Part shown: positions 27,595-36,839 of the stretch, in pieces
Position numbering within the stretch: position 1 is the first letter of the stretch
Layout of the letters: the number at the start of each line of letters is the position of its first letter
DNA from: Ignavibacteria bacterium
Lineage (GTDB): Bacteria; Bacteroidota; Ignavibacteria; UBA10030
Direction of reading: 5' to 3'
Assembly (NCBI GenBank): GCA_016873805.1
Contig: VGVZ01000002.1
Location: 1-64,000, forward strand
DNA length: 64,000 bases
Position numbers and translations under genes: made by a program
The notes under the pieces: generated by a model
The model's database searches: none
What the model was told of the DNA's origin: nothing
Seen by the model: the letters and a program-made list of their open reading frames with translations, nothing else

Positions 27595-28389
27595 ATGTCA
27601 CAAATCGCGCGCGATCCAAGAGCATCCTTCCACCCCCTCGTACTTGTTTTAGTCGGTATGATGTTCCTCATCAATCATGTCGGCGCGCAAAGCGTCAAGA
27701 GATCGTCCCCCCCAGCACAAAAGCCGGAGCCGAACAGCGTACTCGTGATAACAGTCCCCAGCGGGTTACACGTCTATCTCAGTCCCGATACGGCCAGCTC
27801 CAATAGCGGCTAGGAGAAAGATGTTGGTCTGGGGATGAACCACCCAACGATCACTGAGAAATATTTGAAAGGGAGAACGCCCGTGCTCGTAAGGAACGTC
27901 AAGCCCGGGAAGTATCTGCTCGGGATTGTCCCAATCCGCATCGTGGACCGTGAACACCGGGTTGCAGACATCGATCGGACGATGATCATCAGGGGCTTTG
28001 TCTCGCACACTCCTCTCCAGGAACTTCCAAGGTGGAGGAAGGAGGTGATGGGGGCGGCGGTATACTCCATCACGAAAGAAGAGACCTCTCCACAACGAAT
28101 CGTCATCCTTGCCGTCCATCCGACCACATCGCTGGCAAAGCTCGACTCGTTGTATCCTGCGGAGTCTTTCTTTCGGTTTGATGAGACAGCCTATCTGGGG
28201 GAACTGAAGTCACGCCAGGATGTGCCGAAGGACTTCTTCTCAGGATACGAGCAACTTCAGGTTGTCACGCTCCTCCGCCGCGGGGGAAAGATCGTGTATG
28301 GGAAAGGGGATTTCGTGTTTCTCTCAGAAATCGCCGGGGACGGCACATGGACCATGAAGACGACTATTCATACTCGGGAGCGGAGATAA
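27595..28389 (+). pseudogene. PEGA-like secreted protein interrupted by in-frame TAG
   Basis: The gene starts at the ATG at 27595 behind GGAAGGAATAG, with a signal peptide ending near VGAQ. It then reads VLVITVPSGLHVYLSPD, a PEGA-like opening. A TAG at 27811-27813 stops it after 72 residues. The same frame continues without any other stop to 28389 and resumes the domain (NHPTITEKYLKGRTPVLV, then KPGKYLLGIVP). Without the TAG it would be a single protein of about 264 residues. I read it as a nonsense-mutated gene or a base error. A separate start at 27835 would lack signal peptide and ribosome site. Confidence 0.68.
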
Positions 28390-28430
28390 AGCCGACGGGA
28401 TCTCCCATTTCAACAAAAAAGGACCTACCC

Positions 28431-28709
28431 ATGAAAACGACGATCTGCAAAACGATGTTCTTCGCGTTCATCCTTTCCTTTACGCTGCTGTTCGCTCAGT
28501 GTGATAAGGATGAGCCCACTCAGCCAACCCAGGATAAACCGGAAATCGTTGGCTGCAATAGTGTCAAGTACAAAGGGGTGACCTTCAGCAACATCGGTTG
28601 CGCACCGGGCATTGCGTCTTTCGATGTGTCGATAACTCAGGGCGGCGTGAGTGCGAGCTTCCATGTGACGTGCTCTGGAGGATGTATTTCGTCTGTTACG
28701 GTGAAGTAA
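28431..28709 (+). CDS. Small lipoprotein
   Basis: 92 residues from the ATG at 28431 behind AAGGA. A signal peptide ends in LLFAQC, a plausible lipobox, followed by DKDEPTQPTQDKP, a linker like those of its neighbours. Four more cysteines in the mature part (VGCNS, NIGCAP, VTCSGGC) suggest disulfides. Unknown function. Confidence 0.62.
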   Translation: MKTTICKTMFFAFILSFTLLFAQCDKDEPTQPTQDKPEIVGCNSVKYKGVTFSNIGCAPGIASFDVSITQGGVSASFHVTCSGGCISSVTVK

Positions 28710-28796
28710 GAACCTCTTGCCTTTCGAAACTCGACTGGTATGATGATTGAAGATGCGCTCCGAATCGATCGAACATCACTTCAAAGGAACAGAACG

Positions 28797-29303
28797 ATGA
28801 ACCGTTGGACAGGACCTGCAACTTCCAATCCCTGCTTCAGGGAGCGACTACTTCTCGGTTTTTTCTTGCTCACTATCATGATCGCGGGCGGCTGCAAGAA
28901 GGACGATCCGGTTCAACCCGGAAACGAACCGACGCCGGCCTCCTCCCCGTACGCCGGAGAATGGAGGGGAACAACGAACGAGGGACTTCCGATCTACTTC
29001 CGGGTCCTCTCCAGCGGGGTCATCGACAGCTGTACGACACAGATACGATTCACGTACGGCAGTTTCACGTGTGATCTCGGATTTCGGGCTCCCGTGGACA
29101 CATCGATTCAAAACGGCGCTTTCGTGATTCCGATGACGGGCGTCGCCTCCACGAAGGTGCGCGGGAGCTTCTCATCGAATACCAACGCCAGTGGAACCTA
29201 CGACTCCTTTTCAAGCGAGATCTTCATACTGAGCTGTAACAATAGCTTGTATCAGGGGAGGGTGAGTCATACTGCGGGGACATGGCAGGCAACGCGGCAG
29301 TAG
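28797..29303 (+). CDS. Small lipoprotein, paralogue of 26174-26659
   Basis: 168 residues from the ATG at 28797 behind AAAGGAAC. Lipobox IAGGC, linker KKDDPVQPGNEP, then YAGEWRGTTNEGLPIYF and a later YGSFTCDLGF, which align with YAGTWTGTTGQSLPVYF and FPTFTCLATF in the protein at 26174. The two are paralogues separated by three other small genes. Function unknown. Confidence 0.75.
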   Translation: MNRWTGPATSNPCFRERLLLGFFLLTIMIAGGCKKDDPVQPGNEPTPASSPYAGEWRGTTNEGLPIYFRVLSSGVIDSCTTQIRFTYGSFTCDLGFRAPVDTSIQNGAFVIPMTGVASTKVRGSFSSNTNASGTYDSFSSEIFILSCNNSLYQGRVSHTAGTWQATRQ

Positions 29304-29345
29304 CGGAGATTGACTGGCGCTGAATTCATTTCGGAAAAGGAAAGG

Positions 29346-29696
29346 ATGAGTCCGCCCATCAAGCGATTGCTCTATTGGAGCCCGAGGATTCTCTCCATCC
29401 TGTTCGCCGCCTTCATCAGTCTCTTTGCACTCGACGTCTTCGCCGAGGGATCCGGATTCTGGGAGACGGTCCTCGCGCTGCTGATTCACTTGATTCCGAC
29501 ATTCATCATCGTGGCGATTCTCACTCTTTCATGGAAACGGGAGTGGATTGGGGGAATTCTCTTCCTCGCTCTCGGGATCCTGTACATCGTGTTCAGCTGG
29601 GGAAAATTCCCGTGGACGACATACGTGGCAAAGGCAGGACCACTGGTCCTGACGGGGTTACTGTTTCTGGTGGGATGGCGACTGCGGGCTGAATAG
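29346..29696 (+). CDS. Small four-helix membrane protein
   Basis: 116 residues from the ATG at 29346 (GGAAAGG just before it). Four hydrophobic segments with short loops, including LIHLIPTFIIVAIL and GGILFLALGILYIVFSW. It matches the look of the DUF7670-type small membrane proteins, but I am not certain. It follows the lipoprotein gene by 42 bases. Confidence 0.65.
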   Translation: MSPPIKRLLYWSPRILSILFAAFISLFALDVFAEGSGFWETVLALLIHLIPTFIIVAILTLSWKREWIGGILFLALGILYIVFSWGKFPWTTYVAKAGPLVLTGLLFLVGWRLRAE

Positions 29697-30174
29697 AAAA
29701 GCAATTGCCCGCGGATTCACGCGGATCATGCACCGAGTTGCGCGGATTGAGGATCTCAATCCGCGAAGATCCGCGCATCCTCCGTGTTCATCCGCAGTGA
29801 ATTCACGAATCTTCCAATCCCCTCCTCTCTCATTTCACTTCTCACTTCTTACCTCTTACTTTTCACTCTTCCCCCCTTTTCATTTTGAATTGTCCATCGC
29901 TCCTCAGGGCAACGCGGATTTTGCCATATCCAGATTTCTTCTTGACTTCGAATTCCCTCTTTCCTATTATTATTCACGATTTTCTGCGAGCCGATAGAAG
30001 ATGATGGAGGCGAGATTCTCCACATCCGACCTTCCACATCATCTCGCTTGATTTCCCTGAGTCCGATTATCCATACGGGAAGGCCGCCGGCCGAGTTCCT
30101 AGCCGGATTGCCGCATCCCTACCACATTGCGAAGCAGCTTTGCTGACCCATATCAACATAAGGAGGGATAGCCG
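29697..30174. other. Repeat-rich intergenic region
   Basis: 478 bases with dyad repeat copy 2 (29708-29796), its pyrimidine tract (29810-29880), and about 290 bases with no recognisable gene. The last bases carry a strong AAGGAGGG ribosome site for the following vWA gene. Confidence 0.5.
29708..29796 (+). repeat. CGCGGAT dyad repeat, copy 2
   Basis: About 89 bases; perfect inner palindrome CGCGGATTGAG-gat-CTCAATCCGCG at 29741-29765. Nearly identical to copy 3 at 32613-32702 and followed by the same pyrimidine-rich sequence. Confidence 0.78.
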
Positions 30175-32562
30175 ATGTATCGCGTCTATGTTGTGTTGTG
30201 GATGTTGCTTCTGAATGGTCTTGCTGTCGCATCGTGAGCTCAGGTATCCGATCGAACACAGGTTCATATTCTCTACGATGTGTCCGGCTCAATGGGGCCT
30301 CGTGCGAACTATTCCCACGTAAAGGAGTTTGCCCGGATCGTCAGAGGTGAATTTGGAACACAAGAATGTCACCAGTACTTCATCACGGTCTTCGGCAGCT
30401 TCTCACATCGCGTCGCAGAAAGGGGGGATTCGCTCGATCATGCCAAGTTCCTCGAGGCCTTTGTTCCTCGGAAGAAGGCGAAGCCAGCTGAGCCAGAAGA
30501 AAGAATAAGTTTGTACACCGACGTCAACCGTGCATTGGACTCGGCCTTGGCCCGGATTGCGTTCCAAGACACCAAAGCACCTTCCTTCCCCATCGTCTTG
30601 TTGATCACCGACGGAAGACTTCCCCCAAGCGACATGGGAGCCAAACAACCCGATCCCGAGATGTACCGTGATTCGCTTCGGCGCTTGCTTGTTCAATTGG
30701 ACGATAGCGCATATGTCGCTGTCGTGCTCTACCGGACATGTCCCGAGCCTGACACGACAGATCTTGAACGTATCCTACCGCACGGTTTGCCGACGTTCAG
30801 CATTTACTCCATGTCTCCTGATTCTCTCACTCCCGCGAAACAAATGACGAACGTCGTTCGCCGATTGTACGCTGGGGCTGATCGAAAGCGATCACGAAAG
30901 CCCGGCCAGAAGGGTCTTCCAGAATCAGTTGCCGGACTCCTCGAGGCCGATTCCCTTCCCAGGGAATTTGGGTGGTTGAAACCGAGGGAGACAGAATCTG
31001 TCTCTTTCCAGAAGCTTGACTCTTTCATTAGAGACTCAACAAAGCTGCTGAAGAAATTCGGAGAGGTTAGTAGCGACCGTCGATTGCAGGGGCAAGCGAC
31101 TGCATTGGACAAACCTGGATTCAGCAGAATTGAGATCCAGAATGCATGGACGACGAGCAAAGCGACATCAACACCAGCGTTCACAGTCGAGGCGACGACT
31201 CGGTTTCTGGCTGAGAGAATTGAATCAGAGCTTGTCTATCTTTACCTGGAACGCTTTTCAGATCTCCTCCGCAAACCACCCATGAAAACCCTGTTTCCTC
31301 AGACGTTGAAGGCGGTGAAAGCATCGACGGATCCTGAGGTCCAGCTATCGACTTCTCGTCAGCCTTTATTTGTCGTACTGCGGAGGGCAGTTGAGGCAGA
31401 TCTCCAATATTTTCCAGTACACATTGTTGAAGCTGCTGCCATCCCGCCTGACAGCACAGAAGTAACCACATCGCACGGCGACGCGATTGGCACATTTCGC
31501 CGCCACGCAGATGTCGCATACAAGCTGATAAAAGATCTCCTCGACAAAGGGGGCTCTCTTCATGAGCTCCTGGCGGAGATTGCACCCGACACGTCAGAAA
31601 CGTGGCGGGCGTTGAAAATTGTTAGCCTTGTGGCACGGAGGATTTCGCAGGGTGGGATATCCGAGAGTTCAGATGTCAATAACGCGCTCTCATGGGTCAT
31701 CCTGCACGAGTTCATGAGGGATACATCTGTTCGGTATTGCGGGGATCTCAGACCCATCAAGCTGGAAACCGATTCTATTCTCGCCAGGTTTGGAACCATC
31801 ATCAAGCGCGGGAGAACCGCAAAAGAAAAGTTCTCGATCGACGAGACAAACGAATATTTCAAAGATGTCGCAGGGATCTTCAACGCCGGCCAGAAGATTA
31901 GCAAGATCATCTGGAACGAAAGCGACTACGATTATTCAAACTTTCTCGGCCTTTGTGCCGCTGCCTGGCAACGGGACCACGGCACGATGCTGCTTCATCT
32001 TCGTGATGTCCTTTCGGATCTAGACGTTCTCAATTCCAAAGAATTCTCGGCATCAATGAAGTACATAGGTTTGGTCGTCGATCTAGCTCGAACGAGTAGC
32101 AGCGAGGAAATGAATAAGGTCCTCTCATCGTACGCCAATCCCCCCGGCTCCTATCGTCTCAAGCGAGATGGAATCGTCTCGCTCACGGTCTCTGCATATC
32201 CGTCCGCACGGCTGTTGTGGTCCCCAAGGAGGAAAGACGATGTATCCGTTGTCGGATTAGGGTTTGGATTCCCTGTCGGAATTGACTATGTCTGCCGATC
32301 CGTCCACAGTCAACAGTTTGCGGTTTTTCTCAGCGCGGTCGATTTCGGCAATCCCCTCATGTTGCATCTCCGTGGAAAGAGTACTGCCGCGATAACGTGG
32401 GAATCCATCCTTGCGCCCGGACTTGTGGTCTTCGTACCGGTCGGGAATCAGACTCCGTGGGGAGTGCTGCTTGGTATCTTCGCCGATGAGGTCGCGCAGG
32501 AAGGTCGCTTGCGTCTGCAACTCGGCTTCAGCTACGACCTCAGCCTCTTCAACGTGCGTTGA
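30175..32562 (+). pseudogene. Secreted von Willebrand A protein with in-frame TGA in signal peptide
   Basis: The ATG at 30175 has a near-perfect AAGGAGGG site and opens a signal peptide (VVLWMLLLNGLAVAS). A TGA at 30235-30237 interrupts it exactly at the cleavage region, and the frame then runs unbroken for 775 codons. The vWA domain follows at once: the MIDAS motif DVSGSMG, then VLLITDGRLP. A start at 30280, inside the MIDAS motif, would destroy the domain, so the TGA is a real interruption or a base error. The rest is largely helical, ending in a beta-rich domain with LGFGFPVGIDYV. No Sec or other recoding signal is visible. Function unknown; envelope adhesion or sensing is possible. Confidence 0.72.
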
Positions 32563-32612
32563 TGGATTCCTGGCGTGGAGACCTCTGATTCTACAATCAA
32601 GAGGAGATTTTT

Positions 32613-32702
32613 GGCCGCGGATTCACGCGGATCATGTACCGAGTTGCGCGGATTGAGGATCTCAATCCGCGAAGATCCGCGCATCCTCCGTGTTCATCCG
32701 CT
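32613..32702 (+). repeat. CGCGGAT dyad repeat, copy 3
   Basis: About 90 bases; inner palindrome at 32647-32671 (CGCGGATTGAG-gat-CTCAATCCGCG). It differs from copy 2 at only a few bases and is followed by a pyrimidine tract that reaches into the end of the next gene. Confidence 0.78.
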
Positions 32703-32716
32703 GTGAATTCACAAAT

Positions 32717-32827
32717 CTTCCAGTCCCCTCCTCTCTCATTTCACTTCTCGCTTTTTACTTCCTGCTTCCTACGTCTTACTTCTCCCTTCTCACCCTTCAC
32801 TTTTCACATCTCACCTCTCACTTCCCT
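32717..32827 (+). repeat. Pyrimidine-rich CTTCTCA-type tract
   Basis: Low-complexity C/T-rich sequence (CTCTCATTTCACTTCTCG and variants). It overlaps the last codons of the minus-strand oxidoreductase gene (stop at 32806-32804). Similar tracts follow the other dyad copies and occur at 34321-34400. Confidence 0.7.
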
Positions 32828-34168
32828 CGCCTCAATATCCGTCAATTCGCTGATCGCAACAGGTTTTCCTGAGTCAATGCTCTTGCGCGCGGCAATACCA
32901 ATCAGGATCGACATTGCCCCGTCGCGCAATCCTGCCGCTCGACCGTAAGGATCACGCGTCCCCGGATTCCTGAAGATCGTATCCATCATCAACACATCTC
33001 CGCCGTCATGTCCGCCGCCCCCCTGCGGCATCCGAATGTATTCCGCCTTGCCGAAATTATCGGTCACCTGAATCTCGTGGTAATCATTCATCGGCCATGG
33101 CTGACGCTCGTGAATCCATGCCTCAATCCTTCCCTTCGTCCCGTTGAATGCAATTCTGTATCCCTCGTACGGCGAGTAGGTCGTCAATGAATAGCTCACC
33201 TGCACGTTGTTTGCATACCGGATCTGCACTGCCATCTTGTCGAAGATGTCGATGTCTTCTTTCCAGACACATCCGTCCCGCGTGTAGCCGTCGTACTGTT
33301 CGTTCTTCGCATAGAGATTCATCAGGCGCTCGTCTTTCGTCATATCCCAATAGAACTGGCATTTCGCCTTGTGAGGGCAGGGACGGCAATGCGTGTGGCG
33401 AAAGGCATTGTTCTTTCCGTAGAACTCCAGCGCCCCGAATCCATGTACGATCTCGGGATCGGAATCGAGCCACCAGTTGAGGAAATCGAAATGATGCGTT
33501 GATTTGTGGACAAGCAAGGTCCCGCCGCTCTCGCGCAAGCGATGCCACCGGCGGAAGTAGTCGGCACCATGGTAGACGTCGAGATACCAATTGAAGTCGA
33601 CCGACGTGACTCTGCCGATCCTTCCCTCCATCAGCATCTGTTTGATGCGCGTTCGGTGTGGCGAGTATCGGTAGTTGAATGTGACCGTGATATCTTTCCC
33701 GGCCTTTTTCTGTGCGTCAATAATCGACCGGAGTTTCATTTCGTCTGTCGTGAGTGGTTTTTCCGTAATCACGTCACAGCCGTGCTGCATCGACTTGATG
33801 ATGAACGTATGGTGAGTCCCATCGACCGTGGTGACGATGACGCGCTCCGGTTTGGTTTTCCGGATCATCGTGTCAAAGTCGGTAAAGGTTGGACAGTCCG
33901 CGCCGATGTATTGTTTCGCGAACGCAACCCGACCCGGATTGATATCGCACAGCCCGACAAACTCGTGGGTTTCGCCGTATGCCTCGAGAAGATCTCTTCC
34001 CCACATGCGGATACCGCGGATACCGGTGCCAACCATGGCGAGTCTTTTCTTTAGCGACGGCGAAAGCGCATTCAGGGCGTCGGGCATCATTCCCAATGCC
34101 ACAGAGCCGGCAACAACTCTGGAAGTGGTAGAAACAAACTCGCGGCGGGTAATCCTGGAGAATTTCAT
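32804..34168 (-). CDS. Gfo/Idh/MocA oxidoreductase with Tat signal
   Basis: 454 residues. A twin-arginine signal (TRREFVSTT, then a hydrophobic stretch to about 35) precedes a Rossmann NAD(P) domain with AMVGTGIRG, and the family catalytic ITEKPL. The C-terminal alpha/beta domain contains HKSTHHFDF. A cysteine group CRPCPHKAKCQFYW near residue 265 could bind metal. Exported Gfo/Idh/MocA proteins are usually sugar or glycoside oxidoreductases; the substrate is unknown. Its 3' end runs into a pyrimidine repeat. It lies divergent to the hydrolase at 34525. Confidence 0.88.
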   Translation of the reverse strand: MKFSRITRREFVSTTSRVVAGSVALGMMPDALNALSPSLKKRLAMVGTGIRGIRMWGRDLLEAYGETHEFVGLCDINPGRVAFAKQYIGADCPTFTDFDTMIRKTKPERVIVTTVDGTHHTFIIKSMQHGCDVITEKPLTTDEMKLRSIIDAQKKAGKDITVTFNYRYSPHRTRIKQMLMEGRIGRVTSVDFNWYLDVYHGADYFRRWHRLRESGGTLLVHKSTHHFDFLNWWLDSDPEIVHGFGALEFYGKNNAFRHTHCRPCPHKAKCQFYWDMTKDERLMNLYAKNEQYDGYTRDGCVWKEDIDIFDKMAVQIRYANNVQVSYSLTTYSPYEGYRIAFNGTKGRIEAWIHERQPWPMNDYHEIQVTDNFGKAEYIRMPQGGGGHDGGDVLMMDTIFRNPGTRDPYGRAAGLRDGAMSILIGIAARKSIDSGKPVAISELTDIEAREVRGEM

Positions 34169-34524
34169 GACAGTCCATTCGATTGTTGTACAAAATCAGA
34201 TGGCAGAATAGAGAAGGAATGAGTGAAAATCAAGAATTGCTCTCCTCCATTGCCAGACGGCATGTCGAGGGGCATGCGGGCGGAGAGCCGGTCAAGAGGA
34301 AACTCCGTTCACGCTCCCTGCTCACTTTTCACTTCTCACTTCTCACTTTTCACTTCTCACTTCTCACTTCTCACTTCTCACTTCTCACTATTCCCTTCCT
34401 TCTCACATTTCAATCCCTCCAATCCTCCTATTCATCAATAAATTCGCTATTTTGTGACCTGGATTGCACCTGTTGCGGCGAAGCGCGCATCACATCCCTT
34501 CCTCCACAGACGGTACTTGCACTT
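34169..34524. other. Divergent intergenic region with heptamer tract
   Basis: 356 bases between the oxidoreductase and hydrolase genes. The central part is the CTTCTCA tract at 34321-34400. I found no clear promoter for either gene. Confidence 0.45.
34321..34400 (+). repeat. CTTCTCA heptanucleotide tract
   Basis: About ten tandem units of CTTCTCA (some as CTTTTCA). It lies about 125 bases upstream of the hydrolase start. A slippage-prone microsatellite without a coding function I can see. Confidence 0.75.
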
Positions 34525-35760
34525 ATGATGACTCACCCGAACTACGCGGAAATCGGCAAGCGATTCCGCCAGCGCGACCTCTGGAACAACGAACATCCCA
34601 TCTCGTTTGCCGATTGGGGAGCGAATCTCTTCAATCTCAGTTTTCGCTCGCGCAACGGCCATTTCCTGCTCGGCCGCAGTAGTTATGAATGCACCCAACA
34701 CAAGGTCTCGTTCTCCGGGGAACCGTCGAACGAAGATCTCTCCGACACTCAGATCATCGAGAATCTCGAATTCCGCTATCCACTCGTTCGAGAACTCACG
34801 CAGAACGGTACGCTCCACCGTCACAACCGTGTCACCCTTGTCCTGCACGGGTTGAACGAGAGAAGCTTTGGGAAATATGTTCCGTGGGCCTATCACATCT
34901 GGTGCCAGACCGGGGCTCCCGTGATTCTCTTCCCGATGACGTTCCACATCAATCGCGTCTCGCCCCAGTGGTGGCATCAGCTGAATGACAGTCTGGCCCG
35001 TCGTCAGCAGCTTGCCGGAAACGAACAGGTGCACCGCTTCAACGCGATCAACAGCGAACGCCTTGCAACGCATCCCGAGCGATTCTTCTGGGGCGCCTTG
35101 CAGTCATTCTGGGATCTTGTCGATCTTGCCCGCACCATTCGTGCTGGAAAGCATCCTCACTTTGCAGAAGGAACCCGCGTCGACTTCGTTGGATACTCTG
35201 CCGGTGGATATCTCGCCCTCGCGTTGCTGCTGGACAATCCCGATCAGCTGTTCACCGACAGCCATGCCGTCTTCTTCGCCACCGGTGCCGCCGTTCGAGA
35301 TATCAATCTTTCGTCCCCTCTCATTATCGATTCGATGGCTGAAGTGGGATTGATGAAGATGTACGTGAAGCAGATGGATAAGTTCTTCAGCGAACGAATG
35401 AACCACTGGACGAATCATCACTCAGAAGCAACGTGGTTGAGAGCGTTCTGTGGATTGCGACCCGAGCGAAGTGTATTGGAAAGAAGACTGCGTGAGATCG
35501 CGGCAGGCGTCATTGGTATCGCCAATGCCAACGATCAGGTTTTTCCGACCGGTGCGATGTGCAACGCCTTGCAGGGGATCCATCGGGATACCGGAATTCA
35601 GGTTTTGGAGCTCGAACTTGGCATCCACGAGAACCCGTTCGCCTGTGCCAATCATCAACAACCTGAGCGGCGACTGATCCTCGACGTGCTGGATGAAGCA
35701 CAGTACGGCGTCGCTTTCGAAGAGTTCATCTCTCGCATCGTAGCCCACTTGACGAAGTAA
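34525..35760 (+). CDS. Alpha/beta hydrolase, DUF6051-like
   Basis: About 411 residues from the ATG at 34525; the frame upstream runs into the CTTCTCA tract, so I exclude it, but no strong ribosome site marks the start. The fold shows in TLVLHGLNERS (oxyanion region), nucleophile GYSAGG and late IHENPFA histidine candidate. WAYHIWCQTGAPVILFPMTFHINR resembles DUF6051-type hydrolases, given from memory. Substrate unknown. Confidence 0.75.
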   Translation: MMTHPNYAEIGKRFRQRDLWNNEHPISFADWGANLFNLSFRSRNGHFLLGRSSYECTQHKVSFSGEPSNEDLSDTQIIENLEFRYPLVRELTQNGTLHRHNRVTLVLHGLNERSFGKYVPWAYHIWCQTGAPVILFPMTFHINRVSPQWWHQLNDSLARRQQLAGNEQVHRFNAINSERLATHPERFFWGALQSFWDLVDLARTIRAGKHPHFAEGTRVDFVGYSAGGYLALALLLDNPDQLFTDSHAVFFATGAAVRDINLSSPLIIDSMAEVGLMKMYVKQMDKFFSERMNHWTNHHSEATWLRAFCGLRPERSVLERRLREIAAGVIGIANANDQVFPTGAMCNALQGIHRDTGIQVLELELGIHENPFACANHQQPERRLILDVLDEAQYGVAFEEFISRIVAHLTK

Positions 35761-35819
35761 TCGGTTCCTCTGCGGGATGGGAAAGCATGATCTTCCCCGG
35801 GGATTTTTTTTTGCCGGAT

Positions 35820-35848
35820 TTGATTGAACTGCTGGAATCCCCTATCTT
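35820..35848 (+). promoter_or_regulatory. Sigma70-like promoter of the AhpD-like gene
   Basis: TTGATT (35820-35825), 17-base spacer, TATCTT (35843-35848), 42 bases before the start codon at 35891. Confidence 0.5.
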
Positions 35849-35890
35849 AGCCCATTCATCCGACAGAGCGATCATACAGCAGGAGAGGAT

Positions 35891-36241
35891 ATGGGAAGCA
35901 AACTGGACGAGTTTCGTTCGTACCGCACACGCATGAATGACCGCATTGCGCAGATCGACCATCTCGGCATCAAACGGTTTTTCAACCTCGACGGGAGCGC
36001 ATACAAAGATGGAGCCCTTGACGGCAAGACAAAAGAACTACTCGGTCTCGTCGCGTCCGCCGTTCTCCGATGTAACGATTGCATCGATTATCATTTGATT
36101 CAATGCATCGAAGCCGGATGGAAGGATCAGGAACTGTACGATGCCCTTAATGTCGCGTTGATTGTCGGGGGAAGCATCGTGATTCCTCACATGAGGCATG
36201 CAGTGGAAACAATTGATACGCTTCGGTCAGAGAAGACGTAG
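35891..36241 (+). CDS. Carboxymuconolactone decarboxylase (AhpD-like) protein
   Basis: 116 residues with the CxxC...H active site RCNDCIDYH near residues 60-67, the core of AhpD-like peroxidase-partner proteins. The helical pattern (LVASAVLRCNDC, then EALNVALIVGGS) fits the family. Likely a small thiol oxidoreductase in peroxide defence. GGAGAGG precedes the ATG. Confidence 0.9.
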   Translation: MGSKLDEFRSYRTRMNDRIAQIDHLGIKRFFNLDGSAYKDGALDGKTKELLGLVASAVLRCNDCIDYHLIQCIEAGWKDQELYDALNVALIVGGSIVIPHMRHAVETIDTLRSEKT

Positions 36242-36299
36242 GTTGCAGAACGCTTGACTCGATTGACAATATCTGAACCGCCGCTGTCCAAGGAAGACT

Positions 36300-36336
36300 G
36301 GCCGCGAATAGACGCGGATGTACACAGATTGAGGTC
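36300..36336 (+). repeat. Half copy of the CGCGGAT dyad repeat
   Basis: GGCCGCGAATAGACGCGGAT and a following CAGATTGAGG match the left arm of the dyad copies at 25615, 29708 and 32613; the right arm is missing. It lies just before the tandem array. Confidence 0.5.
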
Positions 36337-36374
36337 AGCTTGCAGCGTCTTCCCCTTCAGGTAGCCGGACTCGG

Positions 36375-36839
36375 TGTCGCACGCCCAGATCGTCATGGTC
36401 CACACCATGACGCTTGATCATCATCAGTGTCGCACGCCCAGATCGTCATGGTCCACACCAATACGCTTGATCGTCATCAGTGTCGCACGCCCAGATCGTC
36501 ATGGTCCACACCATGACGCTTGATCGTCATCAGTGCCGCACACCCAGATCGTCATGGTCCACACCATGACGCTTGATCGTCATCAGTGCCGCACACCCAG
36601 ATCGTCATGGTCCACACCATGACGCTTGATCATCATCAGTGTCGCACGCCCAGATCGTCATGGTCCACACCATGACGCTTGATCGTCATCAGTGCCGCAC
36701 ACCCAGATCGTCATGGTCCACACCATGACGCTTGATCATCATCAGTGTCGCACGCCCAGATCGTCATGGTCCACACCATGACGCTTGATCGTCATCAGTG
36801 TCGCACGCCCAGATCGTCATGGTCCACACCATGACGCTT
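36375..36839 (+). repeat. 53-bp tandem repeat array with internal hairpin
   Basis: Nine contiguous units of exactly 53 bases, starting at 36375, 36428, 36481, 36534, 36587, 36640, 36693, 36746 and 36799; the last is 41 bases. Each but the second contains the perfect hairpin GTCATGGT-CCAC-ACCATGAC; unit 2 has CAATACGC instead. A few alternating variants (TGTCGCACGC or TGCCGCACAC; GATCATC or GATCGTC) occur. There are no unique spacers, so it is not a CRISPR array. It fills the space between the convergent AhpD-like and LytTR genes and ends at the LytTR stop codon (TTA at 36840). Confidence 0.9.

Noticed and set aside
30235-30237. TGA as selenocysteine or reassigned codon
   Set aside because: It lies in a signal peptide where Sec has no role, no stem-loop follows as required, and other genes here are broken by TAG and TAA, so one recoded codon cannot explain them.
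36375-36839. CRISPR array
   Set aside because: Units are contiguous 53-base copies with no unique spacers, no cas genes nearby, and the hairpin lies inside each unit.
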